Of a DNA stretch of 64,000 bases, positions 40,651 to 49,292 are shown piece by piece. Numbering within the stretch: the stretch's first letter is position 1; each line of letters starts with the position of its first letter. Position numbers and translations under genes: made by a program. The notes beneath the pieces were generated by a model. It searched no databases and was not told the DNA's origin. It was given only the letters and a program-made list of their open reading frames with translations. The stretch is from an uncultured Alloprevotella sp. (GTDB lineage Bacteria > Bacteroidota > Bacteroidia > Bacteroidales > Bacteroidaceae), in contig CALUOQ010000002.1 of assembly GCA_944322325.1 (NCBI GenBank), forward strand, positions 124,001 to 188,000, in the 5' to 3' direction.

Positions 40651-41518
40651 CGCTGAGGTGGCGGGCAATACCGGTGATTTCGGCCGGCCAGTCGTAGGCC
40701 AGCGGATTGATGGTCACTACGCGGGCGCCGATCTCGCGGGCCACCTGACGCGCGGCAGTGCCCGACAAGCCTTCCTGCACAAAGACCACCTTCACCTGCG
40801 CGCTGCGACATTTGCGCACCAGCCGGCGCAGCTGGACCGGCGAAGGCTCGCGGCCCTCGCTCTCGACGCTCAATTGCCGCAGACCGTAGTCGCGGGCAAA
40901 ATGACCGAGCGCCGGGTGGTACGTAAGGAAGGTGCGGTGGCGCAGTGCGGCCAGCTCGTGGCGCACCACGCTGTCCACGCTGTCAATGCGGCAGTCCAGA
41001 CTGTCAAGCCGGCGCCGGTAGAGGGGAGCGTCGGCCGAGTCGAGCTCACAAAGGGCCTGACAGATGTGGCGGGCGATGAGGCGGACGTTTTCGGGCGACA
41101 TCCACGTATGGGGGTCGGTGTCGTCGACGGCCTTTCCGTCGTGACGATGGCCGCTGTGTACGGGAGCAATGCCCGCCGAGGTGTCGTAGACTTTCAGGTC
41201 GGGGGCATTGTCGACAAACTTGGCCATCCACGTCCGCTCGAAACCGAGCGTGCCCACCCGGAAGTAGGCCCGGCTGTCAGCCAGGTCGACCAGCTGCTGC
41301 GGCGAGGGCTCGTAGTTCTCCGGACTGCTACCGCGCGGCACCATGGTGACCACCCGGAAACGCCCCGCGGCGAGCTGCTCCGTCAGGTAGCGCAGCGGCT
41401 CAATGCTCACGGTGACGACCGGACACCCGTCGGCAGACACCGCGTCGCGACGGCAAGCCGACAGCGTCAGCACGACAGCCACACACACAACGGAAAAAGC
41501 GACAAAAGATGTTCTCAT
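40640..41518 (-). CDS. znuA: Zinc/metal ABC transporter substrate-binding lipoprotein
   Basis: 292 residues from the ATG at 41518; the frame also allows a GTG at 41527. The leader ends in a lipobox LSAC (Cys about 22). Cluster A-I features are VSIEPLRYLTEQLAAGRFRVVTMVPRGSSPENYEPSPQQL (metal-family start), a short His-rich loop SGHRHDG, and metal-site motifs DPHTWMSPENVRLIA and TYHPALGHFARDYGL. Zinc is the most likely cargo, and manganese is possible. It is in an operon with YqaA upstream (stop 41530) and the ATPase downstream. Confidence 0.88.
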   Translation of the reverse strand: MRTSFVAFSVVCVAVVLTLSACRRDAVSADGCPVVTVSIEPLRYLTEQLAAGRFRVVTMVPRGSSPENYEPSPQQLVDLADSRAYFRVGTLGFERTWMAKFVDNAPDLKVYDTSAGIAPVHSGHRHDGKAVDDTDPHTWMSPENVRLIARHICQALCELDSADAPLYRRRLDSLDCRIDSVDSVVRHELAALRHRTFLTYHPALGHFARDYGLRQLSVESEGREPSPVQLRRLVRKCRSAQVKVVFVQEGLSGTAARQVAREIGARVVTINPLAYDWPAEITGIARHLSDEP

Positions 41519-41529
41519 CTGTTTCACAT

Positions 41530-41979
41530 TTAATAATAGGAGACCAAGAAAACCACCACGTAGTAACGCAATCCCTTACCGACCAGGATGGCCAGCAGCG
41601 ACGTTGCCCAATTGACGCGCAGGTAACCCATGGCCACCGTAATCAGCTCGCCGACCACGGGCAACCAGCTCAACAATCCGGCCCAGGCGCCGTAACGGTG
41701 CACCCAGCGCCGCCCGCGCTCCAGGCGCTCGGGCGATACTTTGGCGTAGCGCGTAATCCACTCTTCGCGGCCCAGCCGCCCGATGCCGTAGTTCAGCAGG
41801 CCGCCCAACGTGTTGCCCAACGTGCCCCACACGACCAGTCCCCAAGGGTCGGCACCCGCCAGTTGCAGGCCGGCCATCACCAGCTCGGAACTGAAAGGCA
41901 GTATGCTGCCGGCCAAAAAGGCCGACACAAACATGCCCGGCAGTCCGTAGGTCACCAATATGTCGACAAGGGCGTCCAC
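41530..41979 (-). CDS. YqaA/DedA-like VTT-domain membrane protein
   Basis: 149 residues from a GTG start at 41979. The pattern is YGLPGMFVSAFLAGSILPFSSELVMAGL, GTLGNTLGGLLNYGIGRLG, and GAWAGLLSWLPVVGELITVAMGYLRVNW, the compact YqaA form of the VTT/SNARE-associated family. Larger DedA relatives support membrane lipid transport and envelope integrity, but the exact role of YqaA proteins is unknown. Its start overlaps the preceding gene by 28 bp, so translation is probably coupled. Confidence 0.85.
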   Translation of the reverse strand: MDALVDILVTYGLPGMFVSAFLAGSILPFSSELVMAGLQLAGADPWGLVVWGTLGNTLGGLLNYGIGRLGREEWITRYAKVSPERLERGRRWVHRYGAWAGLLSWLPVVGELITVAMGYLRVNWATSLLAILVGKGLRYYVVVFLVSYY

Positions 41980-42902
41980 GGCGCTACGAGATTAAACACA
42001 TACAGCCCGCCGAGCAACAACAGCGAGGCGATAAACCAAACGTTCATAAACCGGCCGCGCGCCAAGGCAAAGTAATGGCCGACGACGGGCGACGCCGTAA
42101 CCACATAAAGCGGGAAAGCCACGCCGAAGTGGCGGGGCTGCGCGACGATGGCAACGCCGAGCAGCACGGCCTGCGTGATGAGCAAACGGTAGTACATACG
42201 TACGCGGATACGGTCGTAGAAGGCGGTGCGGCTGAAGTGGACCGTGCTCACCGCAAGGTAGAACGAGACAAACGCGAAACTGACCGCACAAGGCAGGGGA
42301 CAGGCGCCGTAATCAGGCAGACCGACCGCCCAGGCGTCGAGCCAGAAGCCGAAAGCCGTGTCGAGGCGGTTGTGCCACGCCGCGTAGGCCACAAAGGCCC
42401 AATAAGCCAGCACGAGCCCCAGCAGGGAAGCCACGAACGAACGGGAGGTGAAGGCGCGCAACCGGACGAGCAGAGCGCCCCACAGCACGGGGACGAAGCA
42501 AAGCCACTGGGGGAAGAAAAAACTGCCCACGCCGAGAAAAACGAACGCGTGAAAGACGTCGGGCTCAGGATGTGACTTCTGGTAAGCCCGAAACAGGCAG
42601 TAGTACACCCCGATGGCGCAGGCCGCAGGTACCCAGTCGGTGCTCCACCGATGCAGGAAAGGACAAGCCGCCACGAGGAGCAGGAACGTGGAACTGACCA
42701 GGCGCGAACGGATGCGCAGCAGCATGTGCACATTGTTCCACAGCGCCACGAAATAGGCCATGACTACGACTGCCGCCAAGCCCGCCCAGCGGCGCCAGTC
42801 GGTCCAGTCGCCGGGCAACCACGCCATCGCCGTCAGCGCGAGCGCCACGGGAAGCGAGGCGCTCGACACGGCCACGCGATATTGGAACGTACGTTCGTAC
42901 AC
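41952..42902 (-). CDS. Integral membrane protein of unknown function
   Basis: 316 residues from a GTG start at 42902, with about 8-9 hydrophobic segments. It is rich in W, F and Y, for example VFLGVGSFFFPQWLCFVPVLWGALLVRLRAFTSRSFV, where FTSR is a recognisable motif. I do not recognise an established family; similar proteins in Bacteroidetes are annotated as hypothetical. It lies 40 bp after purD, overlaps YqaA, and probably belongs to the purD-to-znuC operon. No catalytic motif is visible. Confidence 0.78.
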   Translation of the reverse strand: MYERTFQYRVAVSSASLPVALALTAMAWLPGDWTDWRRWAGLAAVVVMAYFVALWNNVHMLLRIRSRLVSSTFLLLVAACPFLHRWSTDWVPAACAIGVYYCLFRAYQKSHPEPDVFHAFVFLGVGSFFFPQWLCFVPVLWGALLVRLRAFTSRSFVASLLGLVLAYWAFVAYAAWHNRLDTAFGFWLDAWAVGLPDYGACPLPCAVSFAFVSFYLAVSTVHFSRTAFYDRIRVRMYYRLLITQAVLLGVAIVAQPRHFGVAFPLYVVTASPVVGHYFALARGRFMNVWFIASLLLLGGLYVFNLVAPWTPLSTYW

Positions 42903-42942
42903 GGCTGTCGGTCAGTCTGTCGGTCGGCCCGTCGCCGGTGCG

Positions 42943-44214
42943 TCAGGCGTCGAGGTCGCGCCCGATGTCGGAACGGAAGTACTTTTTCTCAAAACGGATG
43001 GCGCGCGCACCCTCCATGGACTTGGCGAGCGCCTCGCTACGGATGGCACCATAGGAGCTGACCGCGATGACACGGCCGCCGGCCGTGACGAGCTGACCGT
43101 CCTTCAGGGCTGTGCCGGCGTGGAAGACGATGCTCCCCTCGACGTCGGCGCCGGTGATAGGGTAACCCTTGTCGTAAGCACCGGGGTAGCCGCCCGACAC
43201 ACACATGACACAGACGGCCGCACGGGAGTCGAACTCCACCTTGCGGCTGTCCAGGTCGCCCCGGGCTACGCCTTCGAAGAGGTCGACCAGGTCGCTCTTC
43301 AGGCGCAACATAACGACCTCGGTTTCGGGGTCGCCCATGCGACAATTGTACTCTATGACTTTCGGTTCGCCCGCGCAGTTCATCAATCCGAAGAAAATGA
43401 AACCTTTGTAGTCCAGCCCCTCAGCCGCGAGCCCCTCGACGGTAGGCCGCACGATGCGCTCCTCTACTTTCTGCATCCAGGCGGCGTCGGCAAAGGGGAC
43501 CGGCGACACGCTGCCCATGCCGCCCGTGTTGAGCCCCGTGTCGCCCTCGCCGATGCGCTTGTAGTCCTTCGCTTCGGGCAGGAGCTGATAGTGGCGTCCG
43601 TCGGTCAGCGCGAATACGGAGCACTCGATGCCTTCGAGATATTCCTCAATGACCACGCGCGACGAAGCGGTGCCGAACATGCCACCGAGCATTTCGCGCA
43701 GTTCGCGCTGGGCTTCGTCGAGCGTCGGCAGGATAAGGACGCCTTTTCCGGCACAAAGCCCGTCGGCTTTCAGCACGTAGGGCGGACGCAGCGTGGCAAG
43801 GAAGCGACAGCCCTCCTCTACCTGCGTACCGTCGAACGTAGCGTAAGCGGCTGTCGGGATGCCGTGGCGCTGCATGAAGCCTTTGGCGAAATCCTTGGAG
43901 CCCTCGAGCTGTGCGCCGGCCCGCGACGGACCGATGACGGCCACCGACCGAAGCGCTTCGTCGGCGGCGAAATAGTCGTAGATGCCTTTGACCAGCGGGT
44001 CTTCGGGCCCAACGACTACCATGTCCACGCCGTGGGCCACGACGAAACGGCCGATGGCCTCGAAGTCGTCGGCCTTGAGGGCCACGTTCTCGCCGACCTG
44101 CGCCGTGCCGGCATTGCCGGGAGCGACGAAAAGCTTGTCCACCTTTTCGCTCTGCGCGATTTTCCATGCCAAGGCGTGCTCGCGGCCGCCGCTGCCTAAG
44201 AGTAAGATTTTCAT
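42943..44214 (-). CDS. purD: Phosphoribosylamine-glycine ligase
   Basis: 423 residues from the ATG at 44214, where [18 protein letters not shown] is the PurD N-terminus; an ATG at 44223 precedes it by three codons. Domains are an N-terminal Rossmann part, the ATP-grasp core ([32 protein letters not shown]) and the [20 protein letters not shown] loop with [26 protein letters not shown]. It joins glycine to phosphoribosylamine in de novo purine synthesis. It heads the minus-strand operon that continues to the metal transporter genes. Confidence 0.95.
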   Translation of the reverse strand: MKILLLGSGGREHALAWKIAQSEKVDKLFVAPGNAGTAQVGENVALKADDFEAIGRFVVAHGVDMVVVGPEDPLVKGIYDYFAADEALRSVAVIGPSRAGAQLEGSKDFAKGFMQRHGIPTAAYATFDGTQVEEGCRFLATLRPPYVLKADGLCAGKGVLILPTLDEAQRELREMLGGMFGTASSRVVIEEYLEGIECSVFALTDGRHYQLLPEAKDYKRIGEGDTGLNTGGMGSVSPVPFADAAWMQKVEERIVRPTVEGLAAEGLDYKGFIFFGLMNCAGEPKVIEYNCRMGDPETEVVMLRLKSDLVDLFEGVARGDLDSRKVEFDSRAAVCVMCVSGGYPGAYDKGYPITGADVEGSIVFHAGTALKDGQLVTAGGRVIAVSSYGAIRSEALAKSMEGARAIRFEKKYFRSDIGRDLDA

Positions 44215-44242
44215 ATGCTGCACTTGTTATTGTTTCTTCCGG

Positions 44243-44250
44243 CAAAGATA
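44243..44250 (-). promoter_or_regulatory. TAnnTTTG -7 box for purD
   Basis: TATCTTTG on the minus strand, 29 bp before the ATG at 44214. Confidence 0.65.
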
Positions 44251-44294
44251 CGCGTTTTTCGGTCGGCGGCAAAACGGGGACCGGGCCTGAAAAA

Positions 44295-44374
44295 ACAAGT
44301 GTAGTCCCCGTTTTTACAAGTGTAGTCCCAGAAATTTCTATCGTAGCGATAGAAATTTCTGGGACTACACTTGT
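44295..44374. repeat. 21-bp module array, 80 bp (n=3), copy G
   Basis: Head ACAAGT, three modules and tail ACTACACTTGT. The inner 59 bp (44316-44374) are a perfect palindrome: 28-bp arms around a 3-base TAG centre. The first module carries an extra left arm. It starts 41 bp after the DPP-IV stop codon. T-runs flank it on both strands, so it could act as a bidirectional terminator. Confidence 0.92.
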
Positions 44375-44414
44375 TTTTCGCCTCGCCGGAGGCGCGAAAA
44401 GCCGCGGCGACAGG

Positions 44415-46577
44415 CTACTTCAGATAGTCGTCGAAGTAACGCGTAATGCGCTCGTGGAGATGTATCATGTCCTTGCCGTACATGTTATGGCCCTGACCGG
44501 GATAAACGAAGAAGTCGGGCTGCGTGCCGGCGTCCTCACAGGCGCGCAGGAAGGCGAGGGAGTGCTGCGGGACGCAGGTGGGGTCGTTATAACCGATGAT
44601 GACCTGCAGACGGCCCTTGAGGTTCTTGGCCTTGCCGAGAAGGCTGGTCGACGCGTATCCCTCGGGATTTTCCTGCGGGGTGTCCATGTAGCGCTCGCCG
44701 TACATCACCTCGTAATACTTCCAGTCGATGACGGGACCGCCGGCGACGCCCACCTTGAAGACGTCGGGATAGGAACACATGAGGTTAGTGGTCATGAATC
44801 CGCCGAACGACCAGCCGTGCACGCCCAGGCGGTCAGCGTCGACGTACGGCAGGGTCTTCAGAAATTCCACTCCCTTGAGCTGGTCTTGCATTTCGACGTC
44901 GCCGAGATGCCGGAACGTAGCGCTTTCGAAGGCAAAGCCGCGACGGCTGGAGCCCCTGTTGTCGACGACGAAGACTACGTAGCCGCGTTGCGCCATATAG
45001 ATTTCCCATCCGCGCGCCATGAAATTTCGCGTGGCCTCAACGTTGCGGATACCGGGGCCGCCGTAGACGTAGACGACGGTAGGATATTTTTTATTCGGGT
45101 CAAAGTTTGTCGGTTTTACCAGGCGGTAATACAGGTCGGTCGTACCGTCGGCCGCCTTGATCGTGCCACCCGTGATTTCGGGCACGTCGTATCCGGCCCA
45201 AGGGTCGGCGGCCGTGAGGAGGTTGACGCTCTTGCCCGTGGCGGTCGCCGTGAGGTCGATTTTGCGTACGACGTCGGGCGAGCTCCAAAGGTCGCGCACG
45301 AAAGCGCCCGAAGCCGACAGGCTCGGCGTGTGGCAGCCCGTGCCGCCGTCCAAGGGGGTACGCTTGCCGTTGGCTACGCTGACGGCGTAGAGATTTGCCT
45401 GGATGGGCGAGGCCTCGGTGGTCGAAACGATGAGGGCCTTCTTCTTCGTGTTGAAGCCGACGAGGTCGAGCACCACGAACTCCCCTTGTGTCAGCTGGCG
45501 CAGCTCCTTGCCCGTCGTGTCGAAGAGGTAGAGATGGTTATAGCCGTCGCGCTCGCTCTGATAGATGAACTTCGTGTCATCCCAAGGGAGGAAGACAATC
45601 GGATGTTGCGGATGGACGTACTTGGGATTGGTCTCGGTGTAAAGCACGCCCTTGCGGTCGCCCGTCGCGGCGTCGTAGGCCACAAGCTCGGCCTTGTCCT
45701 GCGAACGGGGAAGCTCAATCATGTACACGGTGCGCTCGTCGGGCGACCAGGCGATGTTCGTGAAATAGCGGTCGGTGGGATCGCCGGCCTTGAGGTAGAC
45801 GGTCTGCTTCGTAGCGGGGTTGAAAATGCCCACAGTGACCTTGTGGCTCGTCATGCCGGCCATGGGATATTTGTCCGGGGCGTAACGGGCGGGCCGGTCG
45901 CTGATGTCAACCTGCGGATAGTCGGTCACCATCGACTGGTCCATGCGATAGAAGGCCAGCAGGTTGCCCTTGGGACTCCAGAAGGTGCCCTTGCGGATAC
46001 CGAACTCGTCGCGGTGCACGCTCTGACCGTACACCAGTTCGCGCGAGCCGTCGGTCGTGACGGCCAGCTCGGCGCCGTCGGCCGTCATGACGTAGAGATT
46101 CCAGTCGCGGACGTACGCTTCGCAGCGCGAGGCCAGCGACAGGTCAGCGTGGGTTGCTCCGGCCACACGCGGCTGCCGCCACACGACTTTCTTCTCGCCC
46201 CAATCGTAAATCAAGTTCTCCCGCGAAGTGCGCACGAATACCTCCTTGCGCTCGCCGTCGGGGAAGCTGGCGTAATAGAGGCTGCGCACCTTGTTCTTGT
46301 CGTCGAGGCCGGCGGCCGCATTGAGCTCGTCGAGCGTAAACAGGAACTTCGGGTAAACACTGCGTCCCTTGGCGTCGGAAATCTGGCGGCATTCGTCGAC
46401 ATCAAGTTCGACCAAGACATCGCCCCACCAGGTCGTGTGGAGATTCTTAGGCTGCAAATTCCAGAAATTGCTGCCCCCGGAAAGCAGATCGTCGAGGGTG
46501 AAGGTCTTTTTCGGCTGGGCCATAAACGGCAGGGCTATCAGCAGAAGGACTGCGGTTAGGAAAGACTTATTTATCAT
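44415..46577 (-). CDS. S9 family dipeptidyl peptidase IV
   Basis: 720 residues from the ATG at 46577, where a signal peptide (MINKSFLTAVLLLIALPFMAQ) begins; the longer frame runs into the methyltransferase gene. The N-terminal half is the DPP-IV beta-propeller, with the Glu-containing DEFGIRKGTFWSPKGNLLAFYRMDQSMVTDYPQVD. The C-terminal alpha/beta-hydrolase has the nucleophile in GVHGWSFGGFMT, the Asp in IGYNDPTC and the His in GQGHNMYG. It removes X-Pro/X-Ala dipeptides, a key step in peptide use by asaccharolytic Bacteroidales. Its start overlaps the methyltransferase gene by 11 bp. Confidence 0.93.
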   Translation of the reverse strand: MINKSFLTAVLLLIALPFMAQPKKTFTLDDLLSGGSNFWNLQPKNLHTTWWGDVLVELDVDECRQISDAKGRSVYPKFLFTLDELNAAAGLDDKNKVRSLYYASFPDGERKEVFVRTSRENLIYDWGEKKVVWRQPRVAGATHADLSLASRCEAYVRDWNLYVMTADGAELAVTTDGSRELVYGQSVHRDEFGIRKGTFWSPKGNLLAFYRMDQSMVTDYPQVDISDRPARYAPDKYPMAGMTSHKVTVGIFNPATKQTVYLKAGDPTDRYFTNIAWSPDERTVYMIELPRSQDKAELVAYDAATGDRKGVLYTETNPKYVHPQHPIVFLPWDDTKFIYQSERDGYNHLYLFDTTGKELRQLTQGEFVVLDLVGFNTKKKALIVSTTEASPIQANLYAVSVANGKRTPLDGGTGCHTPSLSASGAFVRDLWSSPDVVRKIDLTATATGKSVNLLTAADPWAGYDVPEITGGTIKAADGTTDLYYRLVKPTNFDPNKKYPTVVYVYGGPGIRNVEATRNFMARGWEIYMAQRGYVVFVVDNRGSSRRGFAFESATFRHLGDVEMQDQLKGVEFLKTLPYVDADRLGVHGWSFGGFMTTNLMCSYPDVFKVGVAGGPVIDWKYYEVMYGERYMDTPQENPEGYASTSLLGKAKNLKGRLQVIIGYNDPTCVPQHSLAFLRACEDAGTQPDFFVYPGQGHNMYGKDMIHLHERITRYFDDYLK

Positions 46578-48072
46578 AGCGTTTCTTTTTGAAATCTCGG
46601 TCATAGGGACGCTGCGGACGGTCGCCGAATCTGCGGTCGCGGTCGAAGGGCTTACGGTCGCGGTCATAAGGCTTGCGGTCACTGCCGGACGGACGACTGC
46701 CCGCCTCGTAGGGCCGACGCCCGCGGCTACCCTCGTCACGACGGGGACGGCCGTCCTGACGCGAGCGCTCGAACTCCAAGTGCTTGCGGCGCACGAAGTC
46801 GGGGATGCCGTCATCGTCGTCCGCATCGTCGAAACGCTTGCGAAACTCGTCGCGGTGGGCTTTGAAGCGACGCTTGTCGGCATTATAACGGCGGTCCTCG
46901 GCGCTGCGGATGTCGCCCTCGTCGGCCCGGAAGTCCTGATACTTTCCGCTAAATACCTGATACTTGCGCAGCTCGCAGTCGAGCGAGCCATTGAAGAGCG
47001 GCAAGCGCACACTGGGCTTAAGGCCAATCTGATCGAACAGCTCCTCGCGCGACGTGATCACCCACGCTTCGCCGCCCACGAACTGATGTTTGAGGCGCTC
47101 GCCCAGCGTCCGGTAAAGCCCGAGCAGGTCGGGCGACACGAGGCGCTCCCCGTAGGGCGGATTGGTCACCATCAGGGCGGGCTCGGCCGGCTGCGTGAAT
47201 TGCTGCAGGGGGCGGCGCGTCACGCTGATGCAGTCCGCCACACCCGCACTCTTGGCGTTGGCTATCGCGGCGTCGACGGCGGGCTGATTGAGGTCGTACC
47301 CATATATTTTATGGTGGAACTCGCGTTCCTGGGAGTCGTCGTTGTAAATACGGTCGAGCAGGTCGCGGTCGAAATCGCGCCACTTCTCGAAAGCGAACGC
47401 CTTGCGGAAGACGCCGGGATAGATGTTGCGCGCAATAAGGGCGGCCTCGATGAGCAAGGTGCCGGACCCGCACATCGGGTCGACGAAGTCGGTGGCCCCG
47501 TCCCAGCCCGCGAGCTTCAGGATGCCGGCGGCGAGCACCTCGTTGATAGGCGCGTCGACCGTGGCGCAGCGATAGCCACGACGATGAAGGCTCTCGCCCG
47601 ACGAATCCAGCGAGAGCGTACAATCGGTATCACTGATATGAATGTTCAGCTTTATATCCGGGTTTGTGATTCGTATGTTCGGGCGTTTCCCGGTGCTCTC
47701 GCGGAAATAATCGACGATGGCATCCTTCACCTTGTAGGCGACGAACTTGGAATGGCGAAAGTCCTGAGAATAGACGACGGAGTCGACGGCAAACGTAGTA
47801 TCGAGGTCGAGGTAACGGCTCCAGTCGATTTCCTTCACGGCGGTGTAGACCTCGTCGGCATCGCCGGCCTTGAAGTGTTTTATCGGCTTGAGTACGCGCA
47901 CGGCGGTGCGCAGGCAGAAATTGGCACGGTACATCATTTCCTGGTCGCCGGTGAACGAGACCATGCGCCGCCCGACCTGTATATCGTTGGCTCCGAGTTC
48001 CGTCAGTTCCTTTGCCAAAACTTCTTCAAGTCCTTGGAAAGTTTTGGCGATGAGTTCGAATTGTTCTTCCAT
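46567..48072 (-). CDS. THUMP-domain SAM-dependent 23S rRNA methyltransferase (RlmL N-terminal type)
   Basis: 501 residues from the ATG at 48072, where MEEQFELIAKTFQGLEEVLAKEL matches the family start. The N-terminal THUMP domain (about 45-165) precedes the methyltransferase core, with FVDPMCGSGTLLIEAALIA (motif I) and the catalytic VTNPPYGERL. This is the m2G-type RlmL N-terminal architecture acting on 23S rRNA; tRNA-targeting relatives cannot be excluded. Beyond about residue 395 it has a low-complexity tail of about 100 residues rich in R, D, K and P, with recurring DRKPYDRD-like units, probably an RNA-binding extension. It is in an operon with cysE (stop 48075) and DPP-IV. Confidence 0.87.
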   Translation of the reverse strand: MEEQFELIAKTFQGLEEVLAKELTELGANDIQVGRRMVSFTGDQEMMYRANFCLRTAVRVLKPIKHFKAGDADEVYTAVKEIDWSRYLDLDTTFAVDSVVYSQDFRHSKFVAYKVKDAIVDYFRESTGKRPNIRITNPDIKLNIHISDTDCTLSLDSSGESLHRRGYRCATVDAPINEVLAAGILKLAGWDGATDFVDPMCGSGTLLIEAALIARNIYPGVFRKAFAFEKWRDFDRDLLDRIYNDDSQEREFHHKIYGYDLNQPAVDAAIANAKSAGVADCISVTRRPLQQFTQPAEPALMVTNPPYGERLVSPDLLGLYRTLGERLKHQFVGGEAWVITSREELFDQIGLKPSVRLPLFNGSLDCELRKYQVFSGKYQDFRADEGDIRSAEDRRYNADKRRFKAHRDEFRKRFDDADDDDGIPDFVRRKHLEFERSRQDGRPRRDEGSRGRRPYEAGSRPSGSDRKPYDRDRKPFDRDRRFGDRPQRPYDRDFKKKRYDK

Positions 48073-48074
48073 GA

Positions 48075-48980
48075 TTACTGTTTCGCGTTCTTTCGTTGTA
48101 TTAGTCGTTCGCCGGGGGCCACATCCTCGGTCACCCATAAGTTGCCGCCGATAGTGGCGCCGCGCCCGATGGTGATGCGACCGAGGATGGTAGCGTTGGA
48201 GTAGACGATGACGTCGTCCTCAAGGATGGGGTGGCGCGGGATGTGCTTGATGGGGTGGCCGTCGGCGTCGAGGGGAAAACTCTTGGCGCCGAGCGTAACG
48301 CCCTGGTAGAGCTTGACGTGATTGCCGATAATGCAGGTGGCGCCGATGACGACGCCCGTGCCGTGGTCGATAGTGAAATGATGGCCTATCTGCGCGCCGG
48401 GATGAATGTCGATACCGGTCTCGCTGTGCGCCATTTCGGTAATGATGCGGGGGATTAAAGGCACGCCGAGCTGGAGCAGTTCGTGTGCGATGCGATAGTT
48501 GGACAAGGCCTTGATGACGGGGTAACAGCTGATCACTTCGCCGTAGTTCTCGGCCGCGGGGTCGCCCAGATAAGCCGCCTCGACGTCCGTGGCCAGCGTG
48601 CGGCGCAGGGCGGGAAGCCGACTGATAAGGGCGGCGGCGATGCCCGCTGCCTTCTCGCGGTTTTCGGCACAGGGACAATCGTCGTCCGTCGCCTTACGCG
48701 TAAAGCACAGGCCGGCCTCGACCTGTTCGGTAAGGCGCATGTAAAGCCGCTCTACGTCGACACCGATGCGGTACTTCACCGTGCGGCTGTCCACCGTCGA
48801 ACGGCCGTAGTAGCCCGGGAAGAGGATGGCGCGGCACAGCCCGACGATTTCCTCCAGCACCGGACCTGAGGGGATAGGGTCGCCGTGGCGATGCTGGTGG
48901 AAGAGTTCCTTCAGCCCCTCGTAGTCCGAGAGTTCGTCAACCGCCTGCGTCAGCAACTGGGTAAAGTTGAAAGGATTCAT
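48075..48980 (-). CDS. cysE: Serine O-acetyltransferase
   Basis: 301 residues. A helical N-terminal domain is followed by a left-handed beta-helix with hexapeptide repeats: IDIHPGAQIGHHFTIDHGTGVVIGATCIIGNHVKLYQGVTLGA, then HPILEDDVIVYSNATILGRITIGRGATIGGNLWV. The catalytic Asp-His pair lies in IDHGTGVVIG. It acetylates serine for cysteine synthesis. The length and the long N-terminal half match the EpsC/CysE relatives of Bacteroidetes. It is the first gene of a three-gene operon. Confidence 0.92.
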   Translation of the reverse strand: MNPFNFTQLLTQAVDELSDYEGLKELFHQHRHGDPIPSGPVLEEIVGLCRAILFPGYYGRSTVDSRTVKYRIGVDVERLYMRLTEQVEAGLCFTRKATDDDCPCAENREKAAGIAAALISRLPALRRTLATDVEAAYLGDPAAENYGEVISCYPVIKALSNYRIAHELLQLGVPLIPRIITEMAHSETGIDIHPGAQIGHHFTIDHGTGVVIGATCIIGNHVKLYQGVTLGAKSFPLDADGHPIKHIPRHPILEDDVIVYSNATILGRITIGRGATIGGNLWVTEDVAPGERLIQRKNAKQ

Positions 48981-49003
48981 AAGGTAAACAACCTACTGAC
49001 GGG

Positions 49004-49011
49004 CAAAGGTA
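49004..49011 (-). promoter_or_regulatory. TAnnTTTG -7 box for the cysE-methyltransferase-DPP-IV operon
   Basis: TACCTTTG on the minus strand, 24 bp before the ATG at 48980. Confidence 0.65.
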
Positions 49012-49166
49012 AACATATTTTTGACAAAATTCCCCTTTCGCCGGACGTTTTTCGGGTTGCGGCCGCCAAAGTGCGCCTGCGGAGCGGCTCCGCCCTCCTT
49101 TCCGCTATCTCGGCGGCACACGCGTCCCCGCCAGCCCCGCGAAGCCGGGCCACGGACGCCGTGCGG

Positions 49167-49267
49167 AGAAGTGCAGTCCCCGTTTTTCCTGTCGCAGCGA
49201 TAGAAATTTCTATCGTAGTACTTGTAAAAACTATCGTAGTACTTGTTTTTCCTGTCGTAGTACTCAT
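49167..49267. repeat. 21-bp module array, 101 bp (n=4), mosaic, copy H
   Basis: The head is AGAAGT and four modules start at 49173, 49194, 49215 and 49236, with tail GTAGTACTCAT. The left arm is of the GTCCCC type but the right arms are of the GTAGTACTTGT type, so the outer ends no longer pair. This looks like a recombinant of the two arm classes. It starts 26 bp after the acyltransferase stop. The rest of the 312-bp gap 48981-49292 holds only the cysE promoter. Confidence 0.88.
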
Positions 49268-49292
49268 GAAAATCGGCCTCGGCGCCCGTCTG

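Noticed and set aside
46578..47027. Extended N-terminus of the DPP-IV gene
   Set aside because: It is antisense-like low complexity inside the methyltransferase gene in another frame. The signal peptide starts at 46577.
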